In this document: positions 27,802 to 37,780 of the stretch, piece after piece | Numbering within the stretch: position 1 is the first letter of the stretch | Layout: every line of letters starts with the position of its first letter | NCBI GenBank assembly: GCA_964344685.1 | Contig: CAYFOK010000009.1 | Location: forward strand, 1 to 64,000 | Direction of reading: 5' to 3' | Length of the DNA: 64,000 nt | From: Scalindua sp964344685 | Lineage (GTDB): Bacteria > Planctomycetota > Brocadiia > Brocadiales > Scalinduaceae | Program-made: the position numbers and the translations under genes | The notes under the pieces: generated by a model | Seen by the model: only the letters and a program-made list of their open reading frames with translations | The model's database searches: none | What the model was told of the DNA's origin: nothing

Positions 27802-29436
27802 ATGAAAATACAGATATTACATAAATATTTAATAAAGGAATTATTCAGGACATTTCTGCCGTCACTTCTATGTTTCGAATTTGTTTTATTGCTGGGGTTT
27901 TCCATACAATTGCTTCATAAAGGGCTTGACGTACCAAGCCTTTTCTCGGTTTTACCTTATATGGCGTTATACACCTTGCCGCATGCTGTACCAACTTCAC
28001 TGCTTACAGCTACTGTTATGTCTTATGGAAGGCTGAGTGCTGATAACGAGATTACGGCAATCAAAGCAGCTGGAATACATCTACACAACCTGGTTACACC
28101 CGTGGTCATTGTAGGAGTATTATTTAGTTTTTTAACCTTGTATCTTAATGCCGAGGTTCTGCCAAAATCGTATTTTAAGGTGAGGCAGCTTCAGGAAAAA
28201 GCAGTTAAACGAGTTCTTGCTACACACTTTATTACGGCTAAAAAGAAGATTGATTTTTATCCATACCAGATCTTTATAGGTACTGTGGAAAGCAGCAATT
28301 TTAAGGACATTGCTGTTTTTGAATATACAGGCGACTACATAGTCAGTGTTCTTTTAGCGGAGGAGGGTGAAATAGAAATAGATGATGAAGGAAACCATGT
28401 ATATCTAACGCTAAGGCGTGGAGAATTTCTTAAACCGGACACTGAAAACAAGGTAGATTCTCCTACAACCGGAAGTTTTGAGGAAGCGGTATTTGCAATT
28501 CCATTAAAAGAGAAAGTACGCCATTCAGCACTTAAATACACCACATTAACAAACCTTGTTGAACAGAGAGGAAAAATTAATACCGAGTTAAGCAGTATAG
28601 ACGTATTGTCTAAAAATCCTGAAAAAACTGTCAAGCGGGCAAAAAGAGGGATGTCATCAATTGCAGACAAACAGAGCGTAGTGGAGTCGAAGCTTCAACA
28701 AGCGGCAAAGGAGATAAAGAAATCAGAAAGCAAGATTTCAAAGCAGGAGGGAGCGATAAAACGAGGGAAGTTTAATCTTAATATCTACCAGAATTATATT
28801 AATGTGGCAAAAGGAAATATTAGAAATTTGACTTTAGAAAAGGAGAACGAAGAAAATATAATATCAAACTGGACCCCTCTCGGGGATACCATGGGACACA
28901 AGAATGAAAGGGAAGAGGAGTATGCAAAAAATATTGCGTTAATTAAAAAGATAATAGAGAAGGAAAAACGCAGGATTAAGATGACAAAGAGAAAAATATT
29001 GATCTCTCAAAGGTTAATAGACGAGGAGAAGAAAAAAGTTGAGGAAGCAACAAAACATATCAATGAATTCAAGCAAAGTAAAGCAGCACTGGATAAGGAG
29101 TATTCCGTATTTGCTAAACAGATTGAAATGGCAGATAAGCAGAAGATGCAGCATGAATTGTCAATAAACATTCACAAGAGGCTATCACCTTCTCTTGCCA
29201 GCCTTTCGTTCATATTGATAGGTATCCCGTTAGGTATAATGACAAGAAGCAGTAATATGCTGGTCAGCCTGGGGATAAGTTTTATTTTAATACTTTTCAT
29301 TTACTATCCATTGGTTGCAACAGGTTTAGTTGTAGCAGAGAACATGGGTTTTCCGATTATACCTTCAGTCTGGGGTGCAAATTTTGTAAACCTTGTTCTC
29401 AGCGGATTGATGTTTAAAAAGATAATGACTCAATAA
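27802..29436 (+). CDS. LptF/LptG-type lipopolysaccharide export permease with coiled-coil insert
   Basis: A 544-residue YjgP/YjgQ-family permease, expected in the inner-membrane LptB2FG complex that extracts LPS. Family N-terminus: three to four TM helices with LPHAVPTSLLTATVMSYGRLSADNEITAIKAAGI. C-terminus: the last three TM helices from SLASLSFILIGIPLG. Between them the usual jellyroll domain is followed by an extra stretch of about 180-200 residues (about 250-450) that is almost entirely charged and predicted coiled coil. Normal LptF/G is about 360-390 residues, so this is an unusual insertion. The ribosome site is weak. Divergent from the MsbA-like gene. Confidence 0.85.
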   Translation: MKIQILHKYLIKELFRTFLPSLLCFEFVLLLGFSIQLLHKGLDVPSLFSVLPYMALYTLPHAVPTSLLTATVMSYGRLSADNEITAIKAAGIHLHNLVTPVVIVGVLFSFLTLYLNAEVLPKSYFKVRQLQEKAVKRVLATHFITAKKKIDFYPYQIFIGTVESSNFKDIAVFEYTGDYIVSVLLAEEGEIEIDDEGNHVYLTLRRGEFLKPDTENKVDSPTTGSFEEAVFAIPLKEKVRHSALKYTTLTNLVEQRGKINTELSSIDVLSKNPEKTVKRAKRGMSSIADKQSVVESKLQQAAKEIKKSESKISKQEGAIKRGKFNLNIYQNYINVAKGNIRNLTLEKENEENIISNWTPLGDTMGHKNEREEEYAKNIALIKKIIEKEKRRIKMTKRKILISQRLIDEEKKKVEEATKHINEFKQSKAALDKEYSVFAKQIEMADKQKMQHELSINIHKRLSPSLASLSFILIGIPLGIMTRSSNMLVSLGISFILILFIYYPLVATGLVVAENMGFPIIPSVWGANFVNLVLSGLMFKKIMTQ

Positions 29437-29606
29437 TCATTTTTTTTTATTTAATGGGAAATTAGAGCATTTGAGTTTGCAAAACAGTAGATAACAACCT
29501 TGACATTTTCACTGAATCCGTTATAGTGAAAGGTCAGCGTAATATTAGGATATAGTTATTGTAATCAATAAGTTAGAAGTTTTCATAGCAGCAGTTTTGA
29601 TTGAAA

Positions 29607-30485
29607 ATGGCATACAATAGTTCCTACAAACCGGGGCCGGGATTTGGATTGTCGATTGGAAGTAAATGGACAAAGGCTGTAATGATACTGATAATTGTAA
29701 ATGTCAGTATTTTTGTCGTCCAGCTTCTGTTTTCCACTATCAGTTCACAATGGGGTGGGGTATCTTCCGGAACCGATATAGATGGTATAGCTTCGCAGTT
29801 AGCATTGGGGCCAGACCAATTTACAACTATTTTCTGGCTCTATCAACCTCTCGCTATAGGGAAGCTGTGGTTATGGCAGTTTGTAACATATATGTTCCTT
29901 CACAGTGTATCTAGCCCATGGCATATAATATTCAATATGCTTGTATTATGGATGTTCGGTAGTGAAGTTGAAAGGGCAATGGGAACAAAGAAGTTTCTGA
30001 CAATGTATTTTACAGCAGGTATCTTTGCCGGTATATTTGGATGCCTGTTCACTCCTCAAAGTCCAATCATTGGCGCATCAGGTGCAATCTTTGCCGTTGA
30101 AATTGCATTTGCAATGTTCTTTCCTAATACAACGGTAATTTTTTACATATTCCCGATAAAGGCAAAATATCTTGTAATGATTTTTGCCGGTATTACTGTT
30201 ATCAGCTGTATTATGCCGACAAGTGGTAATATAGCACATTTTGCGCATCTTGGCGGGCTTGTTTACGGTTTCCTTTTCATTCGATACGAACCCAGATTCA
30301 GCAGTTTTCTTCTATCATGGCAGAAACAGCAGCAGGCAAAGGAGTATCAAAAAGAGGAGGATATTAAGGCACAGGTTGATGTCCTGTTAGACAAAGTTAA
30401 CCGCGGCGGCATGAAAAGTCTGACTAGGAGAGAGAGGAACTTTCTTAGAAGCGCAAGCAAGAGATATCGAAAAACACGTAGTTAA
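29607..30485 (+). CDS. Rhomboid-family intramembrane serine protease
   Basis: About 292 residues, with six TM helices in residues about 25-225 and a basic cytoplasmic tail. Rhomboid landmarks are the WQFVTYMFLHS segment, HIIFNMLVLWMFG, the nucleophile Ser in GASGAIFAVE, and the catalytic His in FAHLGGLVYG. It should cleave membrane proteins within the bilayer; substrates are unknown. The C-terminal tail is unusually rich in Lys/Arg/Gln. I take the ATG at 29,607; a TTG two codons earlier is possible. dapB follows after 38 nt on the same strand. A second rhomboid is at 37,781. Confidence 0.9.
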   Translation: MAYNSSYKPGPGFGLSIGSKWTKAVMILIIVNVSIFVVQLLFSTISSQWGGVSSGTDIDGIASQLALGPDQFTTIFWLYQPLAIGKLWLWQFVTYMFLHSVSSPWHIIFNMLVLWMFGSEVERAMGTKKFLTMYFTAGIFAGIFGCLFTPQSPIIGASGAIFAVEIAFAMFFPNTTVIFYIFPIKAKYLVMIFAGITVISCIMPTSGNIAHFAHLGGLVYGFLFIRYEPRFSSFLLSWQKQQQAKEYQKEEDIKAQVDVLLDKVNRGGMKSLTRRERNFLRSASKRYRKTRS

Positions 30486-30523
30486 TAGCAGACTATTTCC
30501 GGAAAAAGAGAACTGATAATATA

Positions 30524-31321
30524 ATGATTAATATAGCAGTAAACGGGGTATGCGGGCGCATGGGACTAAGGATTGCGTCGCTTGTGGCAGATGACAAAGA
30601 TTTACAGATAGTCGCTGCTCTCGAAATGAAAGGTCATCAGCATATTGGAAAGGATTTGAGTGCCATTATCAGCCGTGGACACAACAATGTAATAATATCA
30701 GATGAACTTGACAGTTCAGCAGATGTGTTAATAGATTTTACATCTCCGGATTCAACGATGGACAGACTCAAATCTTGTGTTGACAAGGGGATTGCCATGG
30801 TGACAGGTACTACCGGCCTCGATAATGAACAAATGGAGCAGATTAAGAAGGCGTCCCAGACAATACCATGCCTTTTTTCACCAAACATGAGTGTCGGGGT
30901 AAATTTACTTTTCTCTCTTGTTGAGTCTGTGTCGAAGGTGCTTGGTGGAGAAACAGATATAGAAATAATAGAGTCACACCACCGTTATAAGAAAGATGCG
31001 CCTAGCGGTACAGCTTTGAAACTTGCAGAAACTATATGTTCTGCAACAAACAGGGAAATGGATGATGTTGTAATTTACGGACGTAAAGGCTTTACCGGAG
31101 AACGGCCTGATGACCAGATCTGTATACATTCAATTCGATCCGGCGACATTGTTGGAGAACACACGGTAACTTTCTGTAACGCAGGTGAACGCCTTGAACT
31201 GGTCCATAAAGCACAGACGCGCGATTCATTTGCTCTGGGCTCTATTCGTGCTGCTAAATTTATAGCTGGAAAACCACCTGGTTTTTATAATATGAAAGAT
31301 GCACTCAGGGAAATGTGCTGA
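30524..31321 (+). CDS. dapB: 4-hydroxy-tetrahydrodipicolinate reductase DapB
   Basis: A 265-residue enzyme reducing hydroxy-tetrahydrodipicolinate with NAD(P)H in lysine and meso-diaminopimelate synthesis. It has the nucleotide loop GVCGRMGLR, GTTGLDNEQ, SPNMSVGVNLLF and the active-site signature ESHHRYKKDAPSGTA (canonical His-His-x-x-Lys-Asp-Ala-Pro-Ser-Gly-Thr). Length is typical. It implies peptidoglycan or lysine biosynthesis. No dapA or other dap gene is adjacent. Confidence 0.96.
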   Translation: MINIAVNGVCGRMGLRIASLVADDKDLQIVAALEMKGHQHIGKDLSAIISRGHNNVIISDELDSSADVLIDFTSPDSTMDRLKSCVDKGIAMVTGTTGLDNEQMEQIKKASQTIPCLFSPNMSVGVNLLFSLVESVSKVLGGETDIEIIESHHRYKKDAPSGTALKLAETICSATNREMDDVVIYGRKGFTGERPDDQICIHSIRSGDIVGEHTVTFCNAGERLELVHKAQTRDSFALGSIRAAKFIAGKPPGFYNMKDALREMC

Positions 31322-31711
31322 AGAATACACACCAATATTCTGCAAAAATCTGAATTTTCTTCTCCATTAGCTTCTTTTCATAATTTCCGTTTGTCATATG
31401 AAGATCTGATTATAGCAAGAATATGCCATTTTGGCATAATATGCCGGCAGAGAAGCTATAAACCAATACCTACATATTAATATTTTATTAATAAGGCATT
31501 TATTTACAAGTACTTATAAGATTACTAAAAGATATGGTATAAAGTTTGCGAATCTTTATGTTAAGAAGGCTTTTCTGATAAAATCAGCTAATATATGTCT
31601 GTCATATCAACAGGCAGGCAGGGCCAACAGTTATAATTAATCTAAAATAAAATAGTTATCAATCTGATAAAAGCAAAAGTATTGAATTTATTGTAATAAA
31701 AGGAGAATTTG
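31322..31711. other. Intergenic region upstream of dnaK
   Basis: AT-rich region, presumably with the dnaK promoter. Overlapping small palindromes occur at 31,423-31,445. No CIRCE-type TTAGCACTC element is present. Confidence 0.5.
31423..31445. promoter_or_regulatory. Overlapping short palindromes before dnaK
   Basis: ATGCCA-TTT-TGGCAT overlaps GGCATA-A-TATGCC, a perfect 6-bp dyad. It could be an operator or part of a weak dapB terminator. It lies about 270 nt before dnaK. Confidence 0.35.
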
Positions 31712-33652
31712 ATGGAAAAAATCATTGGTATAGATCTGGGAACTACTAATTCTGTGGTGGCTATAATGGAAGGCGATGTGCCCAAAGTGATAACAAATGC
31801 CGAAGGAAACAGAATTACTCCTTCTGTTGTGGCTTTTACCGATAAGGATGAGCGACTGGTAGGGCAGCTTGCAAAGCGCCAGTCCGTTATCAATCCGAAA
31901 AACACAGTGTTTTCTATTAAACGTTTTATGGGTAGGAGGCACAATGAAGTTGCAGAGGAAGAAAAACTGGTACCTTACGAAATTGCCGGCGGGCCTGAAG
32001 AGTTAGTAAAGGTGGAGGCAAGAGGGAAAAGTTTCACTCCTCCTGAAATCTCTGCTATGGTGCTTCAAAACCTTAAGAAAACTGCTGAAGATTATCTTGG
32101 TACAGATGTTAAGAAAGCCGTTATTACGGTTCCTGCTTATTTTAATGACAGTCAGAGGCAGGCTACAAAAGATGCAGGAGCAATAGCCGGTCTGGATGTA
32201 GTCCGTATTATTAATGAACCGACTGCCGCATCTTTAGCATACGGCATTGATAAAAAGAAGAACGAAAAAATAGCTGTTTTTGACCTTGGCGGCGGAACAT
32301 TTGATATCTCAATCCTGGAAGTTGGTGAAGGTGTTTTTGAAGTACTTTCTACCAACGGTAATACTCACCTTGGTGGGGACGATATTGATCAGGTACTATT
32401 GAACTATATTGCAGACGAGTTTAAAAAAGAGCAGAGTATAGAACTCCGGCAGGATCACATGGCACTGCAGCGTCTGAGAGAAGCGGCAGAAAAGGCGAAA
32501 TGTGAACTCTCAACTTCTACAACCACTGAAATTAATCTTCCTTTCATAACAGCAGACCAGGCAGGGCCAAAACATTTAACCATGAGTATGACAAGAGCAA
32601 AGTATGAACAGCTGATAGGCGATCTAGTTGAAAAGTGCCGCAAACCATGCCAACTTGCCATGGAAGATGCTAAAGTCAGCTCTGGTGACATAAACGAAGT
32701 AATACTTGTGGGCGGAACAACCAGATCTCCTATAGTACAAAAACTGGTAGAAGAGGTCTTTAAGAAAGAGCCGAATAAAAGCGTAAACCCGGATGAAGTT
32801 GTTGCGTTGGGTGCTGCAATACAGGGAGCTGTTCTTGCAGGAGAAGTTCATGATGTCCTGTTATTGGACGTTACTCCGCTTTCATTGGGAATTGAAACAT
32901 TGGGCAGCGTTTCTACTGTTCTGATCCCGCGTAATACAACAATACCTACTAACAAAAAGGAGATATTCTCTACTGCTGCGGACAATCAGACTGCAGTTGA
33001 CATACACGTACTACAGGGCGAACGATCAATGGCGGCTGATAATCGTACACTCGGCCGCTTCCAGTTGACCGGAATACCTTCAGCACCAAGAGGTGTACCG
33101 CAGATTGAGGTTTCTTTCGATATTGATGCAAATGGTATTCTTCATGTGTCGGCTAAAGACCTTGGAACCGGCAAGGAACAGTCTATTCAGATAAAATCTT
33201 CTTCCGGATTATCTGAGGCAGAAGTAGAAAAGATGCAAAAGGAGGCAGAACTGCATGCTGAAGAAGATAAAAAGAACAGAGAAGTCATAGATATGATGAA
33301 CCAGGCGGATCAGGTGATATATTCGACCGAAAATACCCTGAAAGAGCATGGTGACAAGGTTGATGAAGCAGATAAGGACAATATAAACCAGGGACTGGAA
33401 AAACTGAAGAAAGCGAAAGAGGGAAAGAATGTTGATGAAATCAAGAAGGCTATAGATGAACTTCAGGAGGCTTCTCACAAATTATCGCAGGCTATGTATG
33501 AAGCAGCGGCTAAAGAGCAGCAGGCGGCTTCCGGTGCAGAAACTGCAGCTGAAGACTCTTCTGCCGGTGAACAGCCTTCAGACGAAAAAGATTCAAAGAA
33601 GAAGAAAGAAGGTGACGATGTCATTGATGCAGATTACGAGGTCAAGGAGTAA
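31712..33652 (+). CDS. dnaK: Molecular chaperone DnaK (Hsp70)
   Basis: A 646-residue Hsp70. The ATPase domain begins IIGIDLGTTNSVVAIMEG and includes VPAYFNDSQRQATKDAG, FDLGGGTFDISIL and the NEPTAASLAYGI segment. The substrate-binding domain has the LLLDVTPLSLGIETLG linker. A helical lid follows, with a Glu/Lys/Asp tail ending DDVIDADYEVKE. The ATG follows aaaaggag; a TTG immediately before it is ignored. grpE and dnaJ are not adjacent. A terminator and then clpB follow, which together make a disaggregation pair. Confidence 0.98.
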   Translation: MEKIIGIDLGTTNSVVAIMEGDVPKVITNAEGNRITPSVVAFTDKDERLVGQLAKRQSVINPKNTVFSIKRFMGRRHNEVAEEEKLVPYEIAGGPEELVKVEARGKSFTPPEISAMVLQNLKKTAEDYLGTDVKKAVITVPAYFNDSQRQATKDAGAIAGLDVVRIINEPTAASLAYGIDKKKNEKIAVFDLGGGTFDISILEVGEGVFEVLSTNGNTHLGGDDIDQVLLNYIADEFKKEQSIELRQDHMALQRLREAAEKAKCELSTSTTTEINLPFITADQAGPKHLTMSMTRAKYEQLIGDLVEKCRKPCQLAMEDAKVSSGDINEVILVGGTTRSPIVQKLVEEVFKKEPNKSVNPDEVVALGAAIQGAVLAGEVHDVLLLDVTPLSLGIETLGSVSTVLIPRNTTIPTNKKEIFSTAADNQTAVDIHVLQGERSMAADNRTLGRFQLTGIPSAPRGVPQIEVSFDIDANGILHVSAKDLGTGKEQSIQIKSSSGLSEAEVEKMQKEAELHAEEDKKNREVIDMMNQADQVIYSTENTLKEHGDKVDEADKDNINQGLEKLKKAKEGKNVDEIKKAIDELQEASHKLSQAMYEAAAKEQQAASGAETAAEDSSAGEQPSDEKDSKKKKEGDDVIDADYEVKE

Positions 33653-33705
33653 TATACTGTAATCCTGCCTCACTGACTAATTATAGGAAATAGTGTTGAT
33701 AGTAA

Positions 33706-33738
33706 GAAAAAAGCCGGGATTTAATCCGGCTTTTTTTG
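33706..33738 (+). terminator. Rho-independent terminator between dnaK and clpB
   Basis: AAAAAGCCGG-GATTTAAT-CCGGCTTTTTTT: a compact hairpin with A and T runs on either side, so it could work in both directions. Confidence 0.88.
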
Positions 33739-33763
33739 TTGTATCCGTTGAGAGGTTTATGAA

Positions 33764-36358
33764 ATGAGATTAGATAAATTTACCATAAAGGCACAGGAAG
33801 CAATACAGGAAGCCCAGCAGTTTGCAGCTGCAAAGGGGCACCAGCAGGTAGAACCTTTACATCTTCTTGTAAGCCTGATTCAGCAGCAGCAGGGCGTTGT
33901 AGTCCCTATTATAAAAAAACTTGGGGTGAACAGTGATGAAGTTCTTGCCAGGGCTCATAAAGCAGTTGATTCTCTGCCACAGGTGAGTGGGGCGCAGGGA
34001 CAATATATCAGTAATGAATTGAACGATACATTCAATAATGCTACTGTTGAAGCCGGTAGATTGAAAGATGAATACGTGAGTACCGAACATCTTTTGCTCT
34101 CCCTGGCAGATAACAAACAGGGTGCTGCCGGGAAAATATTGTTTGAATCCGGGGTTAACAGAACTGATATTTTTGCAGGATTGAAGGATATACGTGGAAG
34201 CCAGAGAGTTACTGACCAGAATCCTGAAGAAAAATATCAGGCGTTAGAACGCTACTGCAAGGATCTTGTAGAGTTAGCGTCTAACGGCAAATTAGACCCG
34301 GTTATTGGACGAGATGATGAAATAAGGCGGGTAATACAAGTATTATCACGCAGGACTAAAAACAACCCTGTATTAATTGGTGAACCGGGTGTCGGTAAGA
34401 CGGCTATTGCAGAGGGCCTGGCTCTCAGGATAGTTAACGGAGATGTGCCGGACGGCCTGAGGAACAAAAGGCTGAGGTCTCTGGATATGGGGGCTCTGAT
34501 TGCCGGTACAAAATTCAGGGGAGAGTTTGAGGATCGCCTGAAGGCAGTCTTAAAAGATATCGATGCATCTGCAGGGCAGTCAATCCTCTTTATTGATGAA
34601 TTGCATACGGTTGTCGGAGCAGGAGCTGCAGAGGGGGCGATAGACGCGTCTAATCTTCTGAAGCCGGCCCTGGCCCGTGGTGAACTTCGATGTATCGGTG
34701 CAACTACCCTGGAGGAATACAGAAAACATATTGAAAAAGATGCTGCGCTGGAAAGAAGATTTCAGCCGGTATATGTCGGCGAGCCGTCTGTTGAAGATAC
34801 CGTAGCAATTCTCCGTGGTTTGAAGGAGCGTTACGACCTGCATCACGGTGTCCGTATAAAGGACTCGGCACTGGTCGCTGCAGCAACACTGTCGCACAGG
34901 TACATTTCGGATAGATTCCTGCCTGATAAGGCTATCGACCTGATAGATGAAGCCGCCTCAAAGCTGAGAATGGAAATAGACAGCATGCCTACTGAGCTGG
35001 ATGAAGTAGAGCGGAAGATAACCCAGCTGGAAATTGAAAAGAAAGCGTTACAGAAAGAGACTGATGATGAGTCAAAGAAGAGGGTGGAGAAACTGGAACG
35101 CCAGCTGTCAGGATATAAAGAAGACGGCAGTGCATTGAGACTGCATTGGGAAAATGAGAAGAAAGTAATAAAGGAGATCAGAGACCTGAATGCCAGGATT
35201 GATCAGGCACGGATAGATGAACAGACAGCCCAGAGGAACGGGGAACTTGAAAAAGTCGCAGAAATCAGGTATAGCCTGCTGAGAGATTATGAAAAAGAGC
35301 TTCAAGAGCTGCATGAAAGATTGAAGGATATTCAAAAAGAGAGTTGTCTGCTTAAGGAAGAAGTTGATACAGATGATATAGCTGATGTAGTCTCTAAATG
35401 GACAGGTATTCCGGTATCCAGGATGATGGAGGGTGAAAAAGAGAAACTTATCAGAATGGAGGAACGTCTGAAAGAGAGGGTTGTCGGGCAGGATGAAGCG
35501 ATAGAAGCTGTCTCAAATTCTGTCAGACGAGCGCGAGCCGGGCTGCAGGATCCTGATCGTCCGATAGGGACTTTCCTGTTTCTGGGGCCAACGGGTGTGG
35601 GTAAGACAGAGTTATGCAAAGCGTTGGCCTCATTTCTCTTTGATGATGAGAATGCAATGGTCAGGATTGATATGTCTGAGTTCATGGAGCAGCACTCAGT
35701 TGCCAGGCTTATAGGAGCTCCGCCGGGATATGTGGGGTACGAAGAGGGGGGGAGATTGACAGAGGCAATAAGGAGAAGGCCGTATTCGGTAATCCTGTTT
35801 GATGAAATTGAAAAAGCGCATAGAGATATATTTAACATTCTGCTCCAGGTATTTGATGATGGAAGATTGACTGATGGGCATGGCAGGACAGTTGACTTCA
35901 GGAATACAATTATCGCGATGACCTCTAATATAGGGAGCCAATATATCCAGGATTATATCGCACACGGAAACAGGGAAGAGCTGGATAAAAATATCAGCAA
36001 TACGTTGAAGGATATGTTCAGGCCGGAATTCTTAAACCGTATTGATGAAACAATAATTTTCAGCAGCTTGACAAAAGAGCAGATAGGAGATATTGTTGTG
36101 ATTCAGCTTGCAGAACTGAAAAAGAGAATGAGCCAGCATGGCCTGAAGTTGTCTGTAACAGAGGCTGCTAAAAAGTGTCTGGTAGATAAGGGATATGATG
36201 TTTTCTATGGTGCAAGACCTTTAAAACGCACAATTCAACAGCTTATTGAAAATCCCCTCTCGTTAGAAATACTTCGGGGGGAATTTCAGGATACCAATGA
36301 GATAACAGTAGATGCAGATGGAGATTCCTTGACATTTGATACAAAGAATCATTACTGA
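33764..36358 (+). CDS. clpB: ATP-dependent chaperone ClpB
   Basis: An 864-residue Hsp100 disaggregase. A Clp-N repeat domain (about 1-145) is followed by AAA-1 with Walker A GEPGVGKTAIAEG near residue 207, a long coiled-coil middle domain (about 400-525) typical of ClpB and absent from ClpA, and AAA-2 with GPTGVGKTELCKA near 608. The pore loop YVGYEEGG and arginine-finger region follow. It works with DnaK to recover aggregated proteins. It lies just after the dnaK terminator on the same strand, so it probably has its own promoter. Confidence 0.97.
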   Translation: MRLDKFTIKAQEAIQEAQQFAAAKGHQQVEPLHLLVSLIQQQQGVVVPIIKKLGVNSDEVLARAHKAVDSLPQVSGAQGQYISNELNDTFNNATVEAGRLKDEYVSTEHLLLSLADNKQGAAGKILFESGVNRTDIFAGLKDIRGSQRVTDQNPEEKYQALERYCKDLVELASNGKLDPVIGRDDEIRRVIQVLSRRTKNNPVLIGEPGVGKTAIAEGLALRIVNGDVPDGLRNKRLRSLDMGALIAGTKFRGEFEDRLKAVLKDIDASAGQSILFIDELHTVVGAGAAEGAIDASNLLKPALARGELRCIGATTLEEYRKHIEKDAALERRFQPVYVGEPSVEDTVAILRGLKERYDLHHGVRIKDSALVAAATLSHRYISDRFLPDKAIDLIDEAASKLRMEIDSMPTELDEVERKITQLEIEKKALQKETDDESKKRVEKLERQLSGYKEDGSALRLHWENEKKVIKEIRDLNARIDQARIDEQTAQRNGELEKVAEIRYSLLRDYEKELQELHERLKDIQKESCLLKEEVDTDDIADVVSKWTGIPVSRMMEGEKEKLIRMEERLKERVVGQDEAIEAVSNSVRRARAGLQDPDRPIGTFLFLGPTGVGKTELCKALASFLFDDENAMVRIDMSEFMEQHSVARLIGAPPGYVGYEEGGRLTEAIRRRPYSVILFDEIEKAHRDIFNILLQVFDDGRLTDGHGRTVDFRNTIIAMTSNIGSQYIQDYIAHGNREELDKNISNTLKDMFRPEFLNRIDETIIFSSLTKEQIGDIVVIQLAELKKRMSQHGLKLSVTEAAKKCLVDKGYDVFYGARPLKRTIQQLIENPLSLEILRGEFQDTNEITVDADGDSLTFDTKNHY

Positions 36359-36450
36359 GAATAAGATTGGGAAAATTTAGAAGTTATTTTGATCCTAAAT
36401 GGACTATGAACCAGGGTAAGACGTTATCCGGCAGTGAGGTGGAAGATGTA

Positions 36451-36501
36451 TGGAATCCTCACGAAAGTGAGGAAAATGCCCTTACTCTCGTAAGGAATCC
36501 A
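36451..36501. repeat. REP element pair
   Basis: Hairpin TCCTCAC-GAAA-GTGAGGA, spacer, second hairpin CCTTAC-TCTC-GTAAGG, bounded by GGAATCC and GGAATCCAG. Same family as the arrays flanking the transposase at 56,821. Confidence 0.75.
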
Positions 36502-36554
36502 GTAGTTGGCATCCTCAAATCTTATTTGTAGCTTGTGTGAGGAATGGTTGCGTA

Positions 36555-37583
36555 ATGAAATTAGACAAAAAAAAGATAATGTTTATTGCGGGGGTTTCGA
36601 TAAGTGTTATCTGCTCGTGGCTTTTTGTGAGAAAGATTGAATGGTCCAGCCTTGGTGCGGCTTTCAGGGATGCTAAATATATTTACATCTTACCTACGGT
36701 AATAATCATGTTTGTCTCCCACTATATCAGGGCGATCAGGTGGGAGGTGTTGATGTCACCGATAAAGAAAGCGTCAGTATTAAACCTGTTCTCCGCCAGC
36801 ATGATTGGGTTTATGGCGAACAATGTATTGCCGGCAAGGCTTGGTGAGGTTATAAGGCCGGTTATGATAGCCAGGAAAGAGAAAATAAATGTTTCAACTT
36901 CATTCGCTACAATTGCGATAGAGAGGGTGTTTGATGTTTTAGGTATCATAGTTATTGCCTCAATGCTTTTCTATTTTCTGCCATCAAATTCATCACAGAA
37001 TACACAAACCGTAATACATCAGTTGGAAAAATGGTCCGCTATAATGGCGTTTCTTGGAATATGTGCAATAGCGTCGCTTTTCCTGTTATCGTTGTATCCC
37101 AGAAAAGCGGGTACGGTCTTTGAGAGGCTTCTCTTCATCTTTCCGCATCATCTAAGGGATAAACTGGTCAATCTGCTTCATTCATTTATCTCAGGTCTTC
37201 AGGTGTTTGACCATAAATCAAAACTGCTATGGGTAGGGATACTCTCCATTGTGATATGGCTCATCAATGCGGCATCAGTATATGTGTTGTGTTTCTCTTT
37301 TGACATAGGTTTGTCTTTTGCCGGCTCTTGCTTCGTTACAGTCTGCATAGCCCTTGCTGTTGCGCTGCCGCAGGCGCCCGGCTTCATAGGGGTTTTCCAT
37401 ATCGCCACACAAAAATCTCTGGATGTATTTGGTATAGATTTGTCATCTGCTCAGAGTTTTGCGATAATCCTGTGGGCGATAAGTGTAGTACCTGTTACAG
37501 TAGCTGGCCTGCTGTTTCTCTGGAGAGAGGGTATAAGCTTCGGAGAAATATCTCATTATGATGAGAAGAAGATACCGGAATGA
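36555..37583 (+). CDS. Flippase-like (UPF0104/AglD-type) integral membrane protein
   Basis: A 342-residue protein with about eight TM helices. It matches the lysylphosphatidylglycerol-synthase TM/AglD-like family: FVSHYIRAIRWEVLMSP near residue 55, then NNVLPARLGEVIRPVMIARKE and the helix-end ATIAIERVFDVLG, with PQAPGFIGVFHIATQ in the C-terminal third. The family is linked to lipid or glycolipid translocation, and the aminoacyl-transfer domain of MprF is absent. I choose the ATG at 36,555, a few nt after tgaggaatgg; a GTG six codons upstream is an alternative. A REP element lies just upstream. Confidence 0.8.
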   Translation: MKLDKKKIMFIAGVSISVICSWLFVRKIEWSSLGAAFRDAKYIYILPTVIIMFVSHYIRAIRWEVLMSPIKKASVLNLFSASMIGFMANNVLPARLGEVIRPVMIARKEKINVSTSFATIAIERVFDVLGIIVIASMLFYFLPSNSSQNTQTVIHQLEKWSAIMAFLGICAIASLFLLSLYPRKAGTVFERLLFIFPHHLRDKLVNLLHSFISGLQVFDHKSKLLWVGILSIVIWLINAASVYVLCFSFDIGLSFAGSCFVTVCIALAVALPQAPGFIGVFHIATQKSLDVFGIDLSSAQSFAIILWAISVVPVTVAGLLFLWREGISFGEISHYDEKKIPE

Positions 37584-37780
37584 TATTGGGATTTACGATT
37601 GGCGATTTCAGATTAGTGATTGAAGCTATGACGAATAACAAATGACAGGGGCAAATATGAAAAACGCTTTACAAGTTACGAATGACCAATGACCATTGAC
37701 AGACGTGAATTGATGCTAAAACACTTAACTCCCCGCCTCCTTCTGTCCGGAGAGCGCCTTTTGCGGTGCAACCATCTCAG
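37584..37780. repeat. Degenerate TGAC/GATT heptamer-like repeat tract
   Basis: Contains GATTGGCGATTTCAGATTAG and ...AATGACCAATGACCATTGAC, the reverse-oriented version of the GTCAATN heptamer tracts seen near 39,550, 42,105, 44,741 and 44,893. No gene is present. Confidence 0.45.
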
